This document shows positions 37,419-47,431 of a stretch of 64,000 nucleotides of DNA, piece by piece. A program made the position numbers and the translations under genes. Each line of letters opens with the position of its first letter. Positions within the stretch are counted from its first letter, which is position 1. A model generated the notes under the pieces. It was not told the origin of the DNA. It saw nothing but the letters and a program-made list of their open reading frames with translations, and ran no database searches. The DNA is from an uncultured Cohaesibacter sp. (GTDB lineage Bacteria > Pseudomonadota > Alphaproteobacteria > Rhizobiales > Cohaesibacteraceae), in the NCBI RefSeq assembly GCF_963678225.1, contig NZ_OY782763.1:372001-436000 (forward strand). The letters run 5' to 3'.

Positions 37419-37447
37419 AAAAAGGCTCCTCAAAGGGAGCCTTTTTT
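37419..37447 (+). terminator. Rho-independent terminator of tyrS
   Basis: AAAAGGCTCC-TCAAAG-GGAGCC stem with T6. It is bidirectional in composition and also faces the AsmA-like gene end. Confidence 0.9.
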
Positions 37448-37516
37448 AATATCAGAAGACAACTTGCGAAAGGAACAACTTCCGTTTGTCCTGCGCAGCA
37501 AACCGCACAGAAAACG

Positions 37517-40500
37517 TCAGAATTCAAACATCTTGCGCAACGCCCCCGGCGCCAGCAGCGAAGCTGGATTAACAATCAATGTCGGGTTCGCCATATCACC
37601 TTTGACAACATAGGTGATCCCCAGCAAACCTTCATTCTTCCTGTTACCAAGAGCCCTGCCGATAATCGGCAAGCGACTGAAGATATTATTCACCTTATAG
37701 GCGGGAATATAAGTACCTGACAGGTTTAAACTACGGGTTTTCAGATCAATGGAGCCATCAACCGTCGCCCCCAGCACAGGCCCTTTCAACATGCCTCGCC
37801 CAATGCCAAAGACCCCATTTTCACCGGAGAATTGAACCGAGAAAGAATCAAACCGGCTATCGACAGTCTGAGTCGTAGAGCGCGAAGACTGGCGTCTTTC
37901 AACCTCTCCACTCATCTTGAAATCTTTAAGGAGGACAGATCCGGATATGGTGTCCAGCCCCTTTCTCAAGGCAACCGACAGTGCCAGTCGCCCCCCCACC
38001 ACGCGATCGATCGCTCCCAAAAAGCGCAAGAAATCGCCAGCATCCCGCGCATCGAGATGAACCGTAGGAAACTCTTCCTGTTTGGTGATTGCCTCAATCG
38101 GGCTGGTGCCATCGAGCACCCCGCGTGCGTTGATCTGTGTGATCAACCCGTTTTCGAGCTCAGCGGATGCTGTCAGTCCGGATATGGCGTGTCCCGACAA
38201 TCCAATCACACGCTTGATCTTGGCATTTAGAACGACATTGCCCTGACTGGTCTCGTCACCGGATGCCTTGCCGACGAAGGGGCTTTTCATAAGCTTTCCG
38301 CGCAGATCCAGAACATCGCCATTCACATCGACCCGATAAGGCCCATTTCCGTTCCGAACCACATCGATGCTCAGACGATCCCCCCGACTAAGCGCCAGAT
38401 TGTCGATCTTGAGAGATTGCAAACCGTCATCCTTGTCGATCACCAAAGAGCCATCGGCATCGAAGCCGTCACCGGAAATGACAAGATTCTCAACGGCGAA
38501 ATGGTCGCCTTCATCAATCAGGTCAAACGCAGCAGTGCCGCGCACATTGGGCTTCTTACTCCAGCCCAGAACAGTCAAATCCAGTTCAGACTTGGTAAGA
38601 TCAGCCGTCACCTTGGTCAACTTGGGTCGGTCCCCACTCTGGGTGGCGCGCACAGAGACCGGACCACGCAACCAATCTTCCAGTCCAAGGCCAAACTTGC
38701 TACGGTCAGCATCAGTCAGCGCAAGATCAAAGCTAGAAGAAGAAACAACCGATCCATCGGATGAAGAGGTCAGATCAAGGGCCGCCTTGATGCCATCAAT
38801 CACGGCAAGCCCTTTGATATCCATACGTTTGCCGTCAGTATTGATCTCTACATCTGCATCAGAAACCATATGCCCGCGCAAAGGCTTGCTGCTGGCTGCC
38901 CCTTTCAGGGTGATCTGCGCATCATAATCGACATCTTCCAGTTTCAGAGGCTTGATGAACGGAAAACTCAGGCGCACCTTCGCACTTGCCGTTCCACTCA
39001 AATCAGATGCCGCCTGCTTTTCATTCTTCAAACTGTTGATCGGATCACTATCGATGATCTCGCCAAAGGCAACGGCATCCCCTTCGCCTTCCAGAACCAG
39101 CACGCCAGTCGCGGGCTTTTGCGAATGGTCAGGGATCTCGAACCGGCCTTTACCCACTGGAAACTGGCGTCCCGTTTTGGTCACAAACCGGCCGGTGTCA
39201 ATGGAAGTCTGGAATGTGCGCCCCGTCACGATCCCCTCACCCGAGAGATCCTCCCCCGGAGGCAACTCGCCAAAGGGGGCTAACCGGGCATTCTTGAAAC
39301 CGAAGATGCCATGCACCGCATCATCAGGCAGAATAAGCCGCCCCTCTTCATTGCGTTTAAGCATACTCTCGGTCAGCGCAAGATCGAAATGGCCTCCGGT
39401 TGCCGTGCCGCCCTCAAGATTTTTCAGCAACCATTTGCGCGCACCGTTCGCTATATTGACGGGCCACATATGCAACAGCAGATCATACGGCATTTCAGAG
39501 ATATCGAAACCCATATTGAGCGCCAACTCACCATCAACCGATGAAATGGTGCCAGATCCCATAACGCTGCCCTCGTCAGCAACCATGCGAATATCGTCAA
39601 CTGTCGCGACACCGGTCTGGCGATCTATACGGGTCTGAAGGGAAAGTGTCTGGAGCATACGGCTGGGATATGGATTATCCCGAGCAGCTAGCTTGAGATC
39701 ATTCCCCTGCAACTGCACCAGGATGGTTCCATCCTCGGTATCGGGCCATACGGCACGCCCCAGAAAGTTCCCTCCGGTCTCTCCAAAAAGCACATGACTG
39801 TTGATCAGTCGGAGTTCACGTTGTTCTGGCACCCAGTCCAGTCGGAAAGAGGCACTATCAAGATAGGCATCGTCCTTTTCGCCAAACTCCATAAGGCCTT
39901 CGCCGACATCAAGCACCACGCGCATGCCCGAAAGACTATCATCCTCATCAAAGTTCAACTGCGCCCTGCCAGCAAATGCAGAACTGAAACTGAAATTCTT
40001 GTTCTCGCCAGAGAAGCGCGGCAAGATATCCGTCAAGGAGATATTTTCAAACACCAGCTGGATGGACCGCCCTGCGTCCGGATCGTCTGATGTGGCGATC
40101 GGCACCTCGGCCATGGCCGAATGAATGCGGCCATGCTGCCCGTCATAGGCAAAATCGATGCGCCAGAGATTGTCGTCCTCCCCTTGCGGATTGTAGGCGA
40201 AGGCGACATTCTCGTAGGTCTTTTCCTTGTCAATCAGTTCATCACGAAACGATATTTCGGTGTTACGAATGAGAATCTGTGGGGGCCGGTTGTTCAGATC
40301 ATCATCAGCCAGTGGCTTGATGGCACGGCGTACGGAATTGAGCACAGATACAAATTGCGGATCGACCGGATCATAAAGGCTATCCGCCGGGGCAGCTCCA
40401 TCGCTCAACCGGCTCGGGTCCTGGCCCGCAATGAGCAGACGCCCCTTGGTGTCTCGGCGTACCTTGACCTTCATACTCAGAATATTGACATTCCGTGCCC

Positions 40501-40918
40501 GAATCTCGCGATGCATCAAGGCAAGAAGCCCCACTTCCAAATCGATCTTGGGCGCAGCAAGAAGGAGGTCTGCTTCATCGCGGAGCTGAACGTCTGTCAA
40601 TTGCAGGGAAAGGCGCCAACGATCTGAAAGCCCGATGAGCACGTCTTTCATCTCAAGGGTCTGTCCGGGCGGTAGTCTCCTTGCAACGAGGTCCTCTATC
40701 TCCCCGCGAAAACTACTGATAGAAACAGGCGCATAGGACAGGCGCAACACTGCGCCGCCAAGAATCACAAGCAAAAGAAGCACGAATGCGCCACAGAAAA
40801 TCACGATCCGCCGTTTCATTCTGGAACGCGAGGCGGGCGCGGATGCGTGGCTATTGTCAGCGGGCTGCTGCTCTGGCGAAAATTCCGGATCCGGTGGCGT
40901 CTCTGAGCGATTAGCCAA
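37517..40918 (-). CDS. AsmA-like inner-membrane protein with large periplasmic domain (DUF3971 type)
   Basis: About 1130 residues. A Pro/Ser-rich cytoplasmic leader is followed by one membrane segment (RIVIFCGAFVLLLLVILGGAVL, about 38-59 from the chosen start). A very long beta-rich periplasmic part of repeated 'xLxVxGxGxI' strands follows, as in AsmA/TamB/YhdP lipid-transport proteins. The end GTYIPAYKVNNIFSRLPIIGRALGNRKNEGLLGITYVVKGDMANPTLIVNPASLLAPGALRKMF-type tail is diagnostic of the DUF3971/AsmA_2 group. The start is uncertain. The frame opens at GTG 41092; TTG 40918 has GGAGG 9 nt upstream and is my choice, and GTG 40945 is another option. It probably helps phospholipid passage to the outer membrane. 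Confidence 0.82.
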   Translation of the reverse strand: MANRSETPPDPEFSPEQQPADNSHASAPASRSRMKRRIVIFCGAFVLLLLVILGGAVLRLSYAPVSISSFRGEIEDLVARRLPPGQTLEMKDVLIGLSDRWRLSLQLTDVQLRDEADLLLAAPKIDLEVGLLALMHREIRARNVNILSMKVKVRRDTKGRLLIAGQDPSRLSDGAAPADSLYDPVDPQFVSVLNSVRRAIKPLADDDLNNRPPQILIRNTEISFRDELIDKEKTYENVAFAYNPQGEDDNLWRIDFAYDGQHGRIHSAMAEVPIATSDDPDAGRSIQLVFENISLTDILPRFSGENKNFSFSSAFAGRAQLNFDEDDSLSGMRVVLDVGEGLMEFGEKDDAYLDSASFRLDWVPEQRELRLINSHVLFGETGGNFLGRAVWPDTEDGTILVQLQGNDLKLAARDNPYPSRMLQTLSLQTRIDRQTGVATVDDIRMVADEGSVMGSGTISSVDGELALNMGFDISEMPYDLLLHMWPVNIANGARKWLLKNLEGGTATGGHFDLALTESMLKRNEEGRLILPDDAVHGIFGFKNARLAPFGELPPGEDLSGEGIVTGRTFQTSIDTGRFVTKTGRQFPVGKGRFEIPDHSQKPATGVLVLEGEGDAVAFGEIIDSDPINSLKNEKQAASDLSGTASAKVRLSFPFIKPLKLEDVDYDAQITLKGAASSKPLRGHMVSDADVEINTDGKRMDIKGLAVIDGIKAALDLTSSSDGSVVSSSSFDLALTDADRSKFGLGLEDWLRGPVSVRATQSGDRPKLTKVTADLTKSELDLTVLGWSKKPNVRGTAAFDLIDEGDHFAVENLVISGDGFDADGSLVIDKDDGLQSLKIDNLALSRGDRLSIDVVRNGNGPYRVDVNGDVLDLRGKLMKSPFVGKASGDETSQGNVVLNAKIKRVIGLSGHAISGLTASAELENGLITQINARGVLDGTSPIEAITKQEEFPTVHLDARDAGDFLRFLGAIDRVVGGRLALSVALRKGLDTISGSVLLKDFKMSGEVERRQSSRSTTQTVDSRFDSFSVQFSGENGVFGIGRGMLKGPVLGATVDGSIDLKTRSLNLSGTYIPAYKVNNIFSRLPIIGRALGNRKNEGLLGITYVVKGDMANPTLIVNPASLLAPGALRKMFEF

Positions 40919-41180
40919 AATGATATGCCTCCATATTCGCTTCACTTCTCTTTTGAAGCGCCCACCACCCCAGATCGCTTTATGCTCTGTTAGGCTAGAT
41001 TCGTACCGCTCACAAGGCCTTTCTAAAGGCCTGCGCGCAAATATAGGAATAAAGTCCCCTCGACCGGAAGGAATATCAAATCCCTGATCCACACCGGATC
41101 AAAATGCGTAAGATATATGAATTTCCAGATCGACTCGCGATAGAGTAACAATAGCGGAAAAAGAGACAAAAGGATGACCC

Positions 41181-41660
41181 ATGCCTGATGATATCCAAAA
41201 ACTCGAAGTTGGTGCACAAGCGCCGGATTTTACTCTGAAGACAAACGGCGGCGGAGAGATCACGCTTAGCGCATGTTTGGGCAAACCTGTGATTGTCTAT
41301 TTCTATCCCAAGGACAACACACCCGGCTGCACGATAGAAGCGGTAGACTTCAGCAGCCTGTCTGATGATTTTGCCGCTCTCGGCATACAGGTTATCGGCA
41401 TCTCTCCTGATAGTGTGCGCAAGCATGACAATTTCGTTGAAAAGCATAGTCTCACTATTTGTCTCGCCTCCGATCCGGGTCAGGAAACATGCAATGCCTA
41501 CGGCGTTTGGGTCGAAAAGAAGATGTATGGCAAAACCTATATGGGCGTAGAGCGCAGCACCTTCCTTATTGATAGCGAAGGCAAAATCGCCCAGATATGG
41601 AGCAAGGTCAAAGTCAAGAATCACGCCTCCGAGGTTCTCGAGGCGGCCCGTGCTCTGTAA
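41181..41660 (+). CDS. bcp: Thioredoxin-dependent peroxiredoxin, Bcp/PrxQ type
   Basis: A 159-residue thiol peroxidase that reduces H2O2 and organic peroxides. The peroxidatic Cys50 is in FYPKDNTPGCTIEAVDF. In most Bcp proteins a resolving Cys sits five residues on (GCTxExCxF); here it is Val55. Cys32, Cys94 or Cys104 might serve, or the enzyme works by a 1-Cys cycle. The remaining family pattern (GISPDSVRKHDNFVEKHSL, RSTFLIDSEGKIAQIW) is intact. It is divergent from the AsmA-like gene. Confidence 0.93.
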   Translation: MPDDIQKLEVGAQAPDFTLKTNGGGEITLSACLGKPVIVYFYPKDNTPGCTIEAVDFSSLSDDFAALGIQVIGISPDSVRKHDNFVEKHSLTICLASDPGQETCNAYGVWVEKKMYGKTYMGVERSTFLIDSEGKIAQIWSKVKVKNHASEVLEAARAL

Positions 41661-41877
41661 GCCTTTTGCGAATCCCAGCCATCAGCCTATCGGCCGGAGC
41701 GTGAAACATGCGCTCTGGCAGCGTTAATTAACCAAGTTCCATCTCATTAAAACGGCTAATTTCAGCCATTTATACCCAGATACCCACCACAACACACTTC
41801 TTTTATAAACGAAATATTAACCATATTCACAGCCTAATGGATGGGTTCAATCAGTGTGTCTTATGGCTGGGTGTTAA

Positions 41878-43356
41878 ATGCTTTCTGAAGGAAGAAGTAG
41901 AGAGTTTGGTCGCCGGAGGGAGCCTCATCGTATCATCATCACGCATGGCGATACGGTTCAGGATTTTATCGTGCGCCCCTGGGTCGTCTCTGGCCTGGCA
42001 TTTTTCGGCATTCTCTTCAGTATCATGTATCTGTCTGCAACGGCTTACCTTGTTTTCCGCGATGATATTCTGTCCTATTCGCGCGCTGAGCAGGCCCAGA
42101 TGCAGAGCAAATATGAAGACCGCATTGCCCAGCTGCGTAGTCAGATAGATCGCATTGCCAGCCGCCAGATGCTGGACCAGCAGGCCCTTGAGAGCCATGT
42201 CCAGAAGCTGATGCAGAAACAGGCCGATTTCGAAGCCTATTCCTCCGTTCTGGATCCAATCATCAACAAAGCCCGTGAAGCAGGCCTTCCCATACGTTCG
42301 GAATTGAAGGTTCCGCTCCCCAAAACAGCCCCGTGGCGCGCCAAAGAAAAGCAGGCTGCCGCGCCAATGGCGACGCCGGAAGCAGCACCGAAGCTTGCGC
42401 TCGCCTATGCAGGGGCTGCTGTAGCGAAAGCGCCCGTCTCGGCTGAAGCGATTTCCAGCCGCTTTGAAGAGCTTACGCGCCTAGGGTTCAGAAGCAGCAA
42501 ATCTTTCACAGATAGCACAGTGGCTTCCACGCAGACGCCGCAGGACAGTGTGCCTCTTCTTCAGCCGGAAGAAACAACAGCGCTTGCCTATAATGAAGAA
42601 GAAGAAACCCCCTCCATTTTCAATGCGACAGACGTTTCCTCAGAGGATGACAAGACCATTCTCAAACTGGCTGATGCAACTGATCGTCTTGAGCAGGAGA
42701 TGATCGATAGCAAGGTCATCTTGCACAATCTGCTCAATGACTTGCGCTACAAATCAGACCGGGTTGAAAAGCGCATCGCATCCCTGGGGGTCAGGGTTGA
42801 CGTGCCTGCAGAAAATGCGGCTGTTGGTGGCCCTTACATCCCCATCTCAGATGACTACAACCACGACCAACTCGCCGAAGATGCCGAGAAGGTCGAGATT
42901 GCTCTGGACCGTTTTGTTCAGCTCAAAAATCAGGTCAAGAAACTGCCCATCAGTCATCCTTTGCCCTCCGGCCATCTTTCGAGCAAATTCGGCATTCGCA
43001 AGGATCCGTTTCTCAACCGCATGTCCATGCATTCAGGCATCGACGTCGCGGATCGGTACGGCAATTCAATTCGGGCGGCAGGCATCGGCACCGTGACCTA
43101 TGCTGGCCCACGTTCCGGTTATGGCATCATGGTCGAAGTAGATCACGGCAATGGCGTCGTCAGCCGATATGCTCATATGAGCAAGGCGCTGGCCAAGAAG
43201 GGCGAACATGTCAACACAGGTACCATCATTGGCAAGGTTGGCTCAACCGGGCGCTCAACAGGCCCTCACCTGCATTTCGAAACCCGCGTAAGAGGCAAAG
43301 CAGTAAACCCCTACTCTTTCCTTATCGCAGGAAAAGAATTGCGTAAGTTGATTTAG
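41878..43356 (+). CDS. M23-family (LytM) peptidoglycan endopeptidase
   Basis: A 492-residue envelope protein. A short basic cytoplasmic leader is followed by one membrane segment (about 35-60) and a periplasmic coiled coil (QMQSKYEDRIAQLRSQIDRIASRQ). An Ala/Pro/Glu linker and a second coiled coil lead to a C-terminal LytM domain. Zinc ligands are present: His385 and Asp389 (MHSGID), His464 and His466 (GPHLHFETR). It is therefore a probable active D,D-endopeptidase, or an amidase activator of EnvC type. It stands alone, with several TTAACC-like sequences just upstream. Confidence 0.92.
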   Translation: MLSEGRSREFGRRREPHRIIITHGDTVQDFIVRPWVVSGLAFFGILFSIMYLSATAYLVFRDDILSYSRAEQAQMQSKYEDRIAQLRSQIDRIASRQMLDQQALESHVQKLMQKQADFEAYSSVLDPIINKAREAGLPIRSELKVPLPKTAPWRAKEKQAAAPMATPEAAPKLALAYAGAAVAKAPVSAEAISSRFEELTRLGFRSSKSFTDSTVASTQTPQDSVPLLQPEETTALAYNEEEETPSIFNATDVSSEDDKTILKLADATDRLEQEMIDSKVILHNLLNDLRYKSDRVEKRIASLGVRVDVPAENAAVGGPYIPISDDYNHDQLAEDAEKVEIALDRFVQLKNQVKKLPISHPLPSGHLSSKFGIRKDPFLNRMSMHSGIDVADRYGNSIRAAGIGTVTYAGPRSGYGIMVEVDHGNGVVSRYAHMSKALAKKGEHVNTGTIIGKVGSTGRSTGPHLHFETRVRGKAVNPYSFLIAGKELRKLI

Positions 43357-43582
43357 GCGTAGATTTTCTTATCCTATAGACTTAACTGGGCACCCTCCGA
43401 AAATAATCAGTCGTCAGAACCGCCCAAGTGGTATCGCGCCCAGCCCTTATTACTCGCGTTTCGTCTTTCCCGTGAGTCATGCCACAAGGGATGGACAGTG
43501 GCACACTAAGACTGACCTCTTGCCTGCCCAACCTCCTTGCCTCCCCCTTGGGCCACATAAATCTACAAACAATACGCCATAG
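43357..43582. other. Convergent intergenic region, no gene
   Basis: About 230 bp between the M23 gene and the prfB terminator. A minus-strand ORF across it (43382-43696) runs through the terminator and has no start signal. I see nothing functional. Confidence 0.5.
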
Positions 43583-43614
43583 AAAAAGCCCGGTCCTTGA
43601 ATAAGAACCGGGCT
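43583..43614 (-). terminator. Rho-independent terminator of prfB
   Basis: AGCCCGGTT-loop-ACCGGGCT stem with T5 on the minus strand, 93 nt past the stop. Confidence 0.88.
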
Positions 43615-43707
43615 CTCTATCATTTTGTGAAACTCTCTTTGCGAAAAGCCAAAAACTGCCTGACAGCATCCTCAGCACACCGCCTTCACACCGCAAAAAT
43701 GCGGGTT

Positions 43708-44842
43708 TTAAACCAGATCCTCGACCTGATCCTCCCCTTCCGTGCCATAAGCACGTTGGGCGAGAGCAGCTTCCATATAAGGTGTCAAAGCACCATCAAG
43801 CACATCTTGCGGGCTGGTGCTTTCAACCCCGGTGCGCAAATCCTTGACCAGCTGGTAGGGCTGCAGAACATAAGAGCGGATCTGATGGCCCCAGCCAATA
43901 TCGGTCTTGGAAGCAGCTTCGGCACTGGCCTTGTCTTCACGAATTTGCAGTTCGCGCTCATACAGGCGCGCGCGCAACATATCCCATGCCTGAGCGCGGT
44001 TCTTGTGCTGTGAGCGTTCATTCTGACACTGCACAACGATCCCTGTCGGATGGTGCGTGATACGAACAGCTGAGTCGGTCGTATTGACGTGCTGACCACC
44101 AGCCCCCGAAGCGCGGTAGGTATCGATGCGGCAATCACTCTCGTTGATCTCGATTTCGATCGTATCGTCAATCACCGGATAGACCCAGACAGATGAGAAG
44201 GACGTATGACGGCGTGCCTGACTGTCAAACGGCGAAATGCGCACCAAGCGATGCACGCCTGATTCAGTCTTTGCCCAACCATAGGCATTTTCACCTTTGA
44301 CCATGATGGTCGCAGCCTTGATACCGGCTTCTTCCCCTGCGGTCACCTCAAGAACGTCAACCTTGAAACCGGCCTTTTCGGCCCAGCGCGTATACATCCT
44401 GAGCATCATGGATGCCCAGTCCTGGCTTTCGGTTCCGCCAGCGCCGGAATGCACTTCGATATAGCAATCCATCCCGTCCGCTTCACCCGAGAGCATGGTC
44501 TCGATCTGCTGGCGAGAAATGCTTTTCAAGAGCGCATGAAGCGTGTCTTCCGCATCCTTGATCACATCGGCATCATCTTCCATCTCGCCCAATTCTATGA
44601 GCTCGATGGAATCTTCAAGATCTTGCTTGGCCTTAAGATAGCCGTTGATCGCCGATTCCAGCTTCTGGCGTTCCTGCATCAGCTTCTGGGCATTCTGCGG
44701 ATCGTTCCAAAGGTTGGGATCTTCGGCGAGATTATTCAGTTCGAGCAGGCGTTTCTGGGCAACATCCCAGTCAAAGATGCCTCCTCAGCAGAGCAAGACC
44801 CTGCTTGATTTCGTCGACTACATTCTGGATTTCTGCGCGCAT
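43708..44842 (-). CDS. prfB: Peptide chain release factor 2, made by programmed +1 frameshift
   Basis: RF2 recognises UGA and UAA stops. It is encoded in two frames: ATG 44842 opens 23 codons ([23 protein letters not shown]) ending at an in-frame UGA (44773-44771). A +1 slip on CUU resumes as [14 protein letters not shown] and runs to 43708, giving 377 residues, the usual rhizobial length. The stop-recognition motif SPF ([11 protein letters not shown]) and the catalytic GGQ ([17 protein letters not shown]) are intact. When RF2 is scarce, termination at UGA is slow and frameshifting rises, so the gene is autoregulated. mrcA lies upstream on the same strand. Confidence 0.95.
44770..44785 (-). 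promoter_or_regulatory. prfB programmed +1 frameshift site
   Basis: On the minus strand AGGAGG-CAT-CTT-TGA-C. The internal Shine-Dalgarno AGGAGG is 3 nt before the slippery CUU, followed by UGA C, which matches the E. coli site AGGGGG-TAT-CTT-TGA-C. Confidence 0.95.
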
Positions 44843-44920
44843 ACTTTTCTCTTCATTCGTCACAGAGAAGGCAGAAGCCCTGCCCTCACATTCAAACTAT
44901 CAATCTTTCAGGTGACGAGA

Positions 44921-44950
44921 AGGCGGATGCAACCTTCGCCGCATCCGCCT
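44921..44950 (-). terminator. Hairpin between mrcA and prfB
   Basis: Perfect 10-bp arms AGGCGGATGC and GCATCCGCCT with a 10-nt loop, 25 nt past the mrcA stop. There is no T-run, so it is a weak or factor-assisted terminator or an mRNA stabiliser. Confidence 0.5.
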
Positions 44951-44974
44951 CTCAACACGATAAGATTTCGGTTT

Positions 44975-47431
44975 CTAATACAGACCACCGGTGCCTTGCG
45001 TCAAGGCCTGTTCGGCTTCTTCCGCTGTCACCGGCCGCCCCATATCATCGGTAAAGCCAATAACGGAATAACTGTCTGGCGGCAGCGTGCCCGGCTTGAA
45101 GGCTTCCAGAATGACACCGTCACTCTGGGCCGAGGCTCTAAGGCCCGTACGCCGGTCAATTGGAATAAGCTCAATGCCTTCAGGCACCTTGAATGGTTTC
45201 TTTGGCTTGTCTTTCAACGCCACCTTCATGAACTCGGCAAAGATCGGAGCTGCCAGATGGCCACCCGTTGCGCCACGCCCCATAGGACGCGGCCGGTCAT
45301 AGCCCACATAGACCCCAACCACCAGATCCGGCGAAAAGCCCACAAACCAAGCGTCGCGCTCGTCGTTGGTCGTGCCGGTTTTACCCGCGATCGGCTTGCC
45401 AACCACCTTGCGAACAATCGTACCGGTGCCGCGTTGAACAACCCCTTCCATCATGGAAGTGATCTGATAGGCAGTCATCGGATCGAGCACCTGTTCACGG
45501 TTATCGATCACAGTCGGCTCGCCCTGATGCTCCCAGCGCTGGACATTGCAATTTTCGCAAATGCGCTGATCATGCTTGTAGATGGTCTTGCCATAGCGAT
45601 CCTGCACCCGGTCAACAAAGGTCGGCGTAATCCGTCGCCCGCCATTGGCCAGCATAGAATAAGCCGTCACCATGCGCAGAACGGTGGTTTCCCCGGCCCC
45701 CAGCGCCATAGACAGCACAGGCATGAGATTGTCGTAGATACCGAAGCGTTTGGCATATTCGGCAACCAGCGGCATACCCATATCCTTGGCAAGACGCACA
45801 GTCATAACGTTACGCGAAAGCTCAATACCCAGACGCAAGGTCGATGGACCATAGAATTTGCCGCCATAGTTCTGCGGACGCCAGATGCCCTGTCCGCCAC
45901 CCTGATCAATCTCGATTGGTGCATCCATGACAACGCTGGAAGGCGTATAGCCATTATCAAGGGCTGTCGCATAAACAAAAGGCTTGAAAGAAGAGCCCGG
46001 CTGACGATAGGCCTGCGTGGCGCGGTCAAACTGGCTCTGATCGAAGGAGAAGCCACCCGCGATTGCCAGAATACGGCCCGTCATTGGGTCCATGGCAATC
46101 AGCGCACCGGAAACCTCTGGCACCTGCTCAAGTTCGAAGCTGCCATCGTCATTGGTAGAGACATAAACAACATCTCCCGGCGCCAATACATCAGACGCGT
46201 TGCGAACCGCCTTGCCCTTTCGGTCACCCTTAGACCACTTGGCCCATTTAAGGCCATCAAACGGAAGGGTCGCGATCTGGCGTTCGTTGGCAGATGCGTT
46301 CTCGCCTTCCTCATCAGGCCGCAAGCCAATGGTTGCTTCCTTGCCTTCTGTAGAAAGCACAACAGCCAGTTTCCATTCAGGAACATCCGACAGCGGCTTC
46401 TGGTCCAGCAAGGCCTTGCCCCAGTCTCCGGCAATATCGATATTGGTGATCGGCCCGCGCCAGCCCTTGCCCTTGTCGAACTTGACAAGACCATGGTTCA
46501 GCGCAACGCGCGCTTCTTCCTGAAGCTTCACATCAAGCGAGGTGCGAACAGAAAGGCCACCATTATAGAGCTTTTCTTCGCCAAATGTCTTGTCGATCCA
46601 ACGCCGCACTTCCTCGGCAAAATAGTCCGCGGCGAAGATATGCGCGCCTCTTGGGCGGAAGGTCACCTGCAAGTCCGTTGCCTTGGCCTTATTGGCTTCC
46701 TCGACCGTTACATAGCCATTGCTGACCATCTGATCGATAACCCAGTCGCGGCGCTCAATGGCCTTTTCCTTGTGCCGGATCGGATGATAGTTGTTTGGTG
46801 CCTTCATCAAGGCTGCCAGATAGGCTGCCTCCGAAAGGGTCAGCTCATGCACGGACTTGTCGAAATAGTTAAGCGAGGCAGAGCCGATACCATAGACCCC
46901 GATACCGAAATACATCTCGTTGAGATAAAGCTCCAGAATCTCGGGCTTGGTGAAGGTCTGCTCGATACGCATGGAAAGCAGGGCTTCCTTGATCTTGCGC
47001 TCGTAGGATTGCTCAGACGTCAAAAGGAAGTTCTTGGCCACCTGCTGCGTGATGGTCGACGCGCCAACGAGACGGCGATTCTGCCCCATATTCTTGACGT
47101 TGGTGACCACAGCGCGTGCGATGCCGGTAAAGTCCAGCCCCGCATGGGTGTAGAAGTTCTTGTCCTCAGCTGAAATGAAAGCCTCTTTCACGCGATCCGG
47201 AATAGCCTGGATTGGCAGGAACAGGCGCCGTTCACGCGCATATTCAGCCATCAACTGCCCATCGGCGGCATGAATGCGCGTGGTCACAGGAGGCTCATAA
47301 TTCCGTAAGGCTGTGAAGTCCGGCAAACCGGCCATCATGGAATTCAGGAAGATATATACAGCGGTGGCGATCACAATGAACAGAACCGAACCTGCGGCAA
47401 AGAGAAAGCCGAAGAAGCGCCAAATTATCAT
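44975..47431 (-). CDS. mrcA: Penicillin-binding protein 1A, bifunctional peptidoglycan synthase
   Basis: An 818-residue class A PBP. One N-terminal membrane segment is followed by a glycosyltransferase domain (AFISAEDKNFYTHAGLD, GASTITQQVAKNFLL, KIKEALLSMRIEQTFTKPEILELYLNEMYFG). An intervening OB-like region precedes the transpeptidase domain. Its catalytic Ser480 and Lys483 lie in PGSSFKPF, SRN is the SxN motif, and KTGTT the KTG motif. It polymerises and crosslinks lipid II. AGGAA precedes ATG 47431. amiC lies upstream and prfB downstream, a conserved rhizobial order. Confidence 0.97.
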   Translation of the reverse strand: MIIWRFFGFLFAAGSVLFIVIATAVYIFLNSMMAGLPDFTALRNYEPPVTTRIHAADGQLMAEYARERRLFLPIQAIPDRVKEAFISAEDKNFYTHAGLDFTGIARAVVTNVKNMGQNRRLVGASTITQQVAKNFLLTSEQSYERKIKEALLSMRIEQTFTKPEILELYLNEMYFGIGVYGIGSASLNYFDKSVHELTLSEAAYLAALMKAPNNYHPIRHKEKAIERRDWVIDQMVSNGYVTVEEANKAKATDLQVTFRPRGAHIFAADYFAEEVRRWIDKTFGEEKLYNGGLSVRTSLDVKLQEEARVALNHGLVKFDKGKGWRGPITNIDIAGDWGKALLDQKPLSDVPEWKLAVVLSTEGKEATIGLRPDEEGENASANERQIATLPFDGLKWAKWSKGDRKGKAVRNASDVLAPGDVVYVSTNDDGSFELEQVPEVSGALIAMDPMTGRILAIAGGFSFDQSQFDRATQAYRQPGSSFKPFVYATALDNGYTPSSVVMDAPIEIDQGGGQGIWRPQNYGGKFYGPSTLRLGIELSRNVMTVRLAKDMGMPLVAEYAKRFGIYDNLMPVLSMALGAGETTVLRMVTAYSMLANGGRRITPTFVDRVQDRYGKTIYKHDQRICENCNVQRWEHQGEPTVIDNREQVLDPMTAYQITSMMEGVVQRGTGTIVRKVVGKPIAGKTGTTNDERDAWFVGFSPDLVVGVYVGYDRPRPMGRGATGGHLAAPIFAEFMKVALKDKPKKPFKVPEGIELIPIDRRTGLRASAQSDGVILEAFKPGTLPPDSYSVIGFTDDMGRPVTAEEAEQALTQGTGGLY

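Noticed and set aside
43382-43696. 104-codon minus-strand ORF behind prfB
   Set aside because: It runs through the prfB terminator and has no start signal.
44770-44785. Apparent frameshift mutation making prfB a pseudogene
   Set aside because: The site is the classical RF2 recoding signal, with internal Shine-Dalgarno and slippery CUU before UGA, so it is functional.
44645-47173. 842-codon plus-strand ORF opposite mrcA
   Set aside because: Antisense to PBP1A, with no recognisable domain; long only because the coding strand avoids certain codons.
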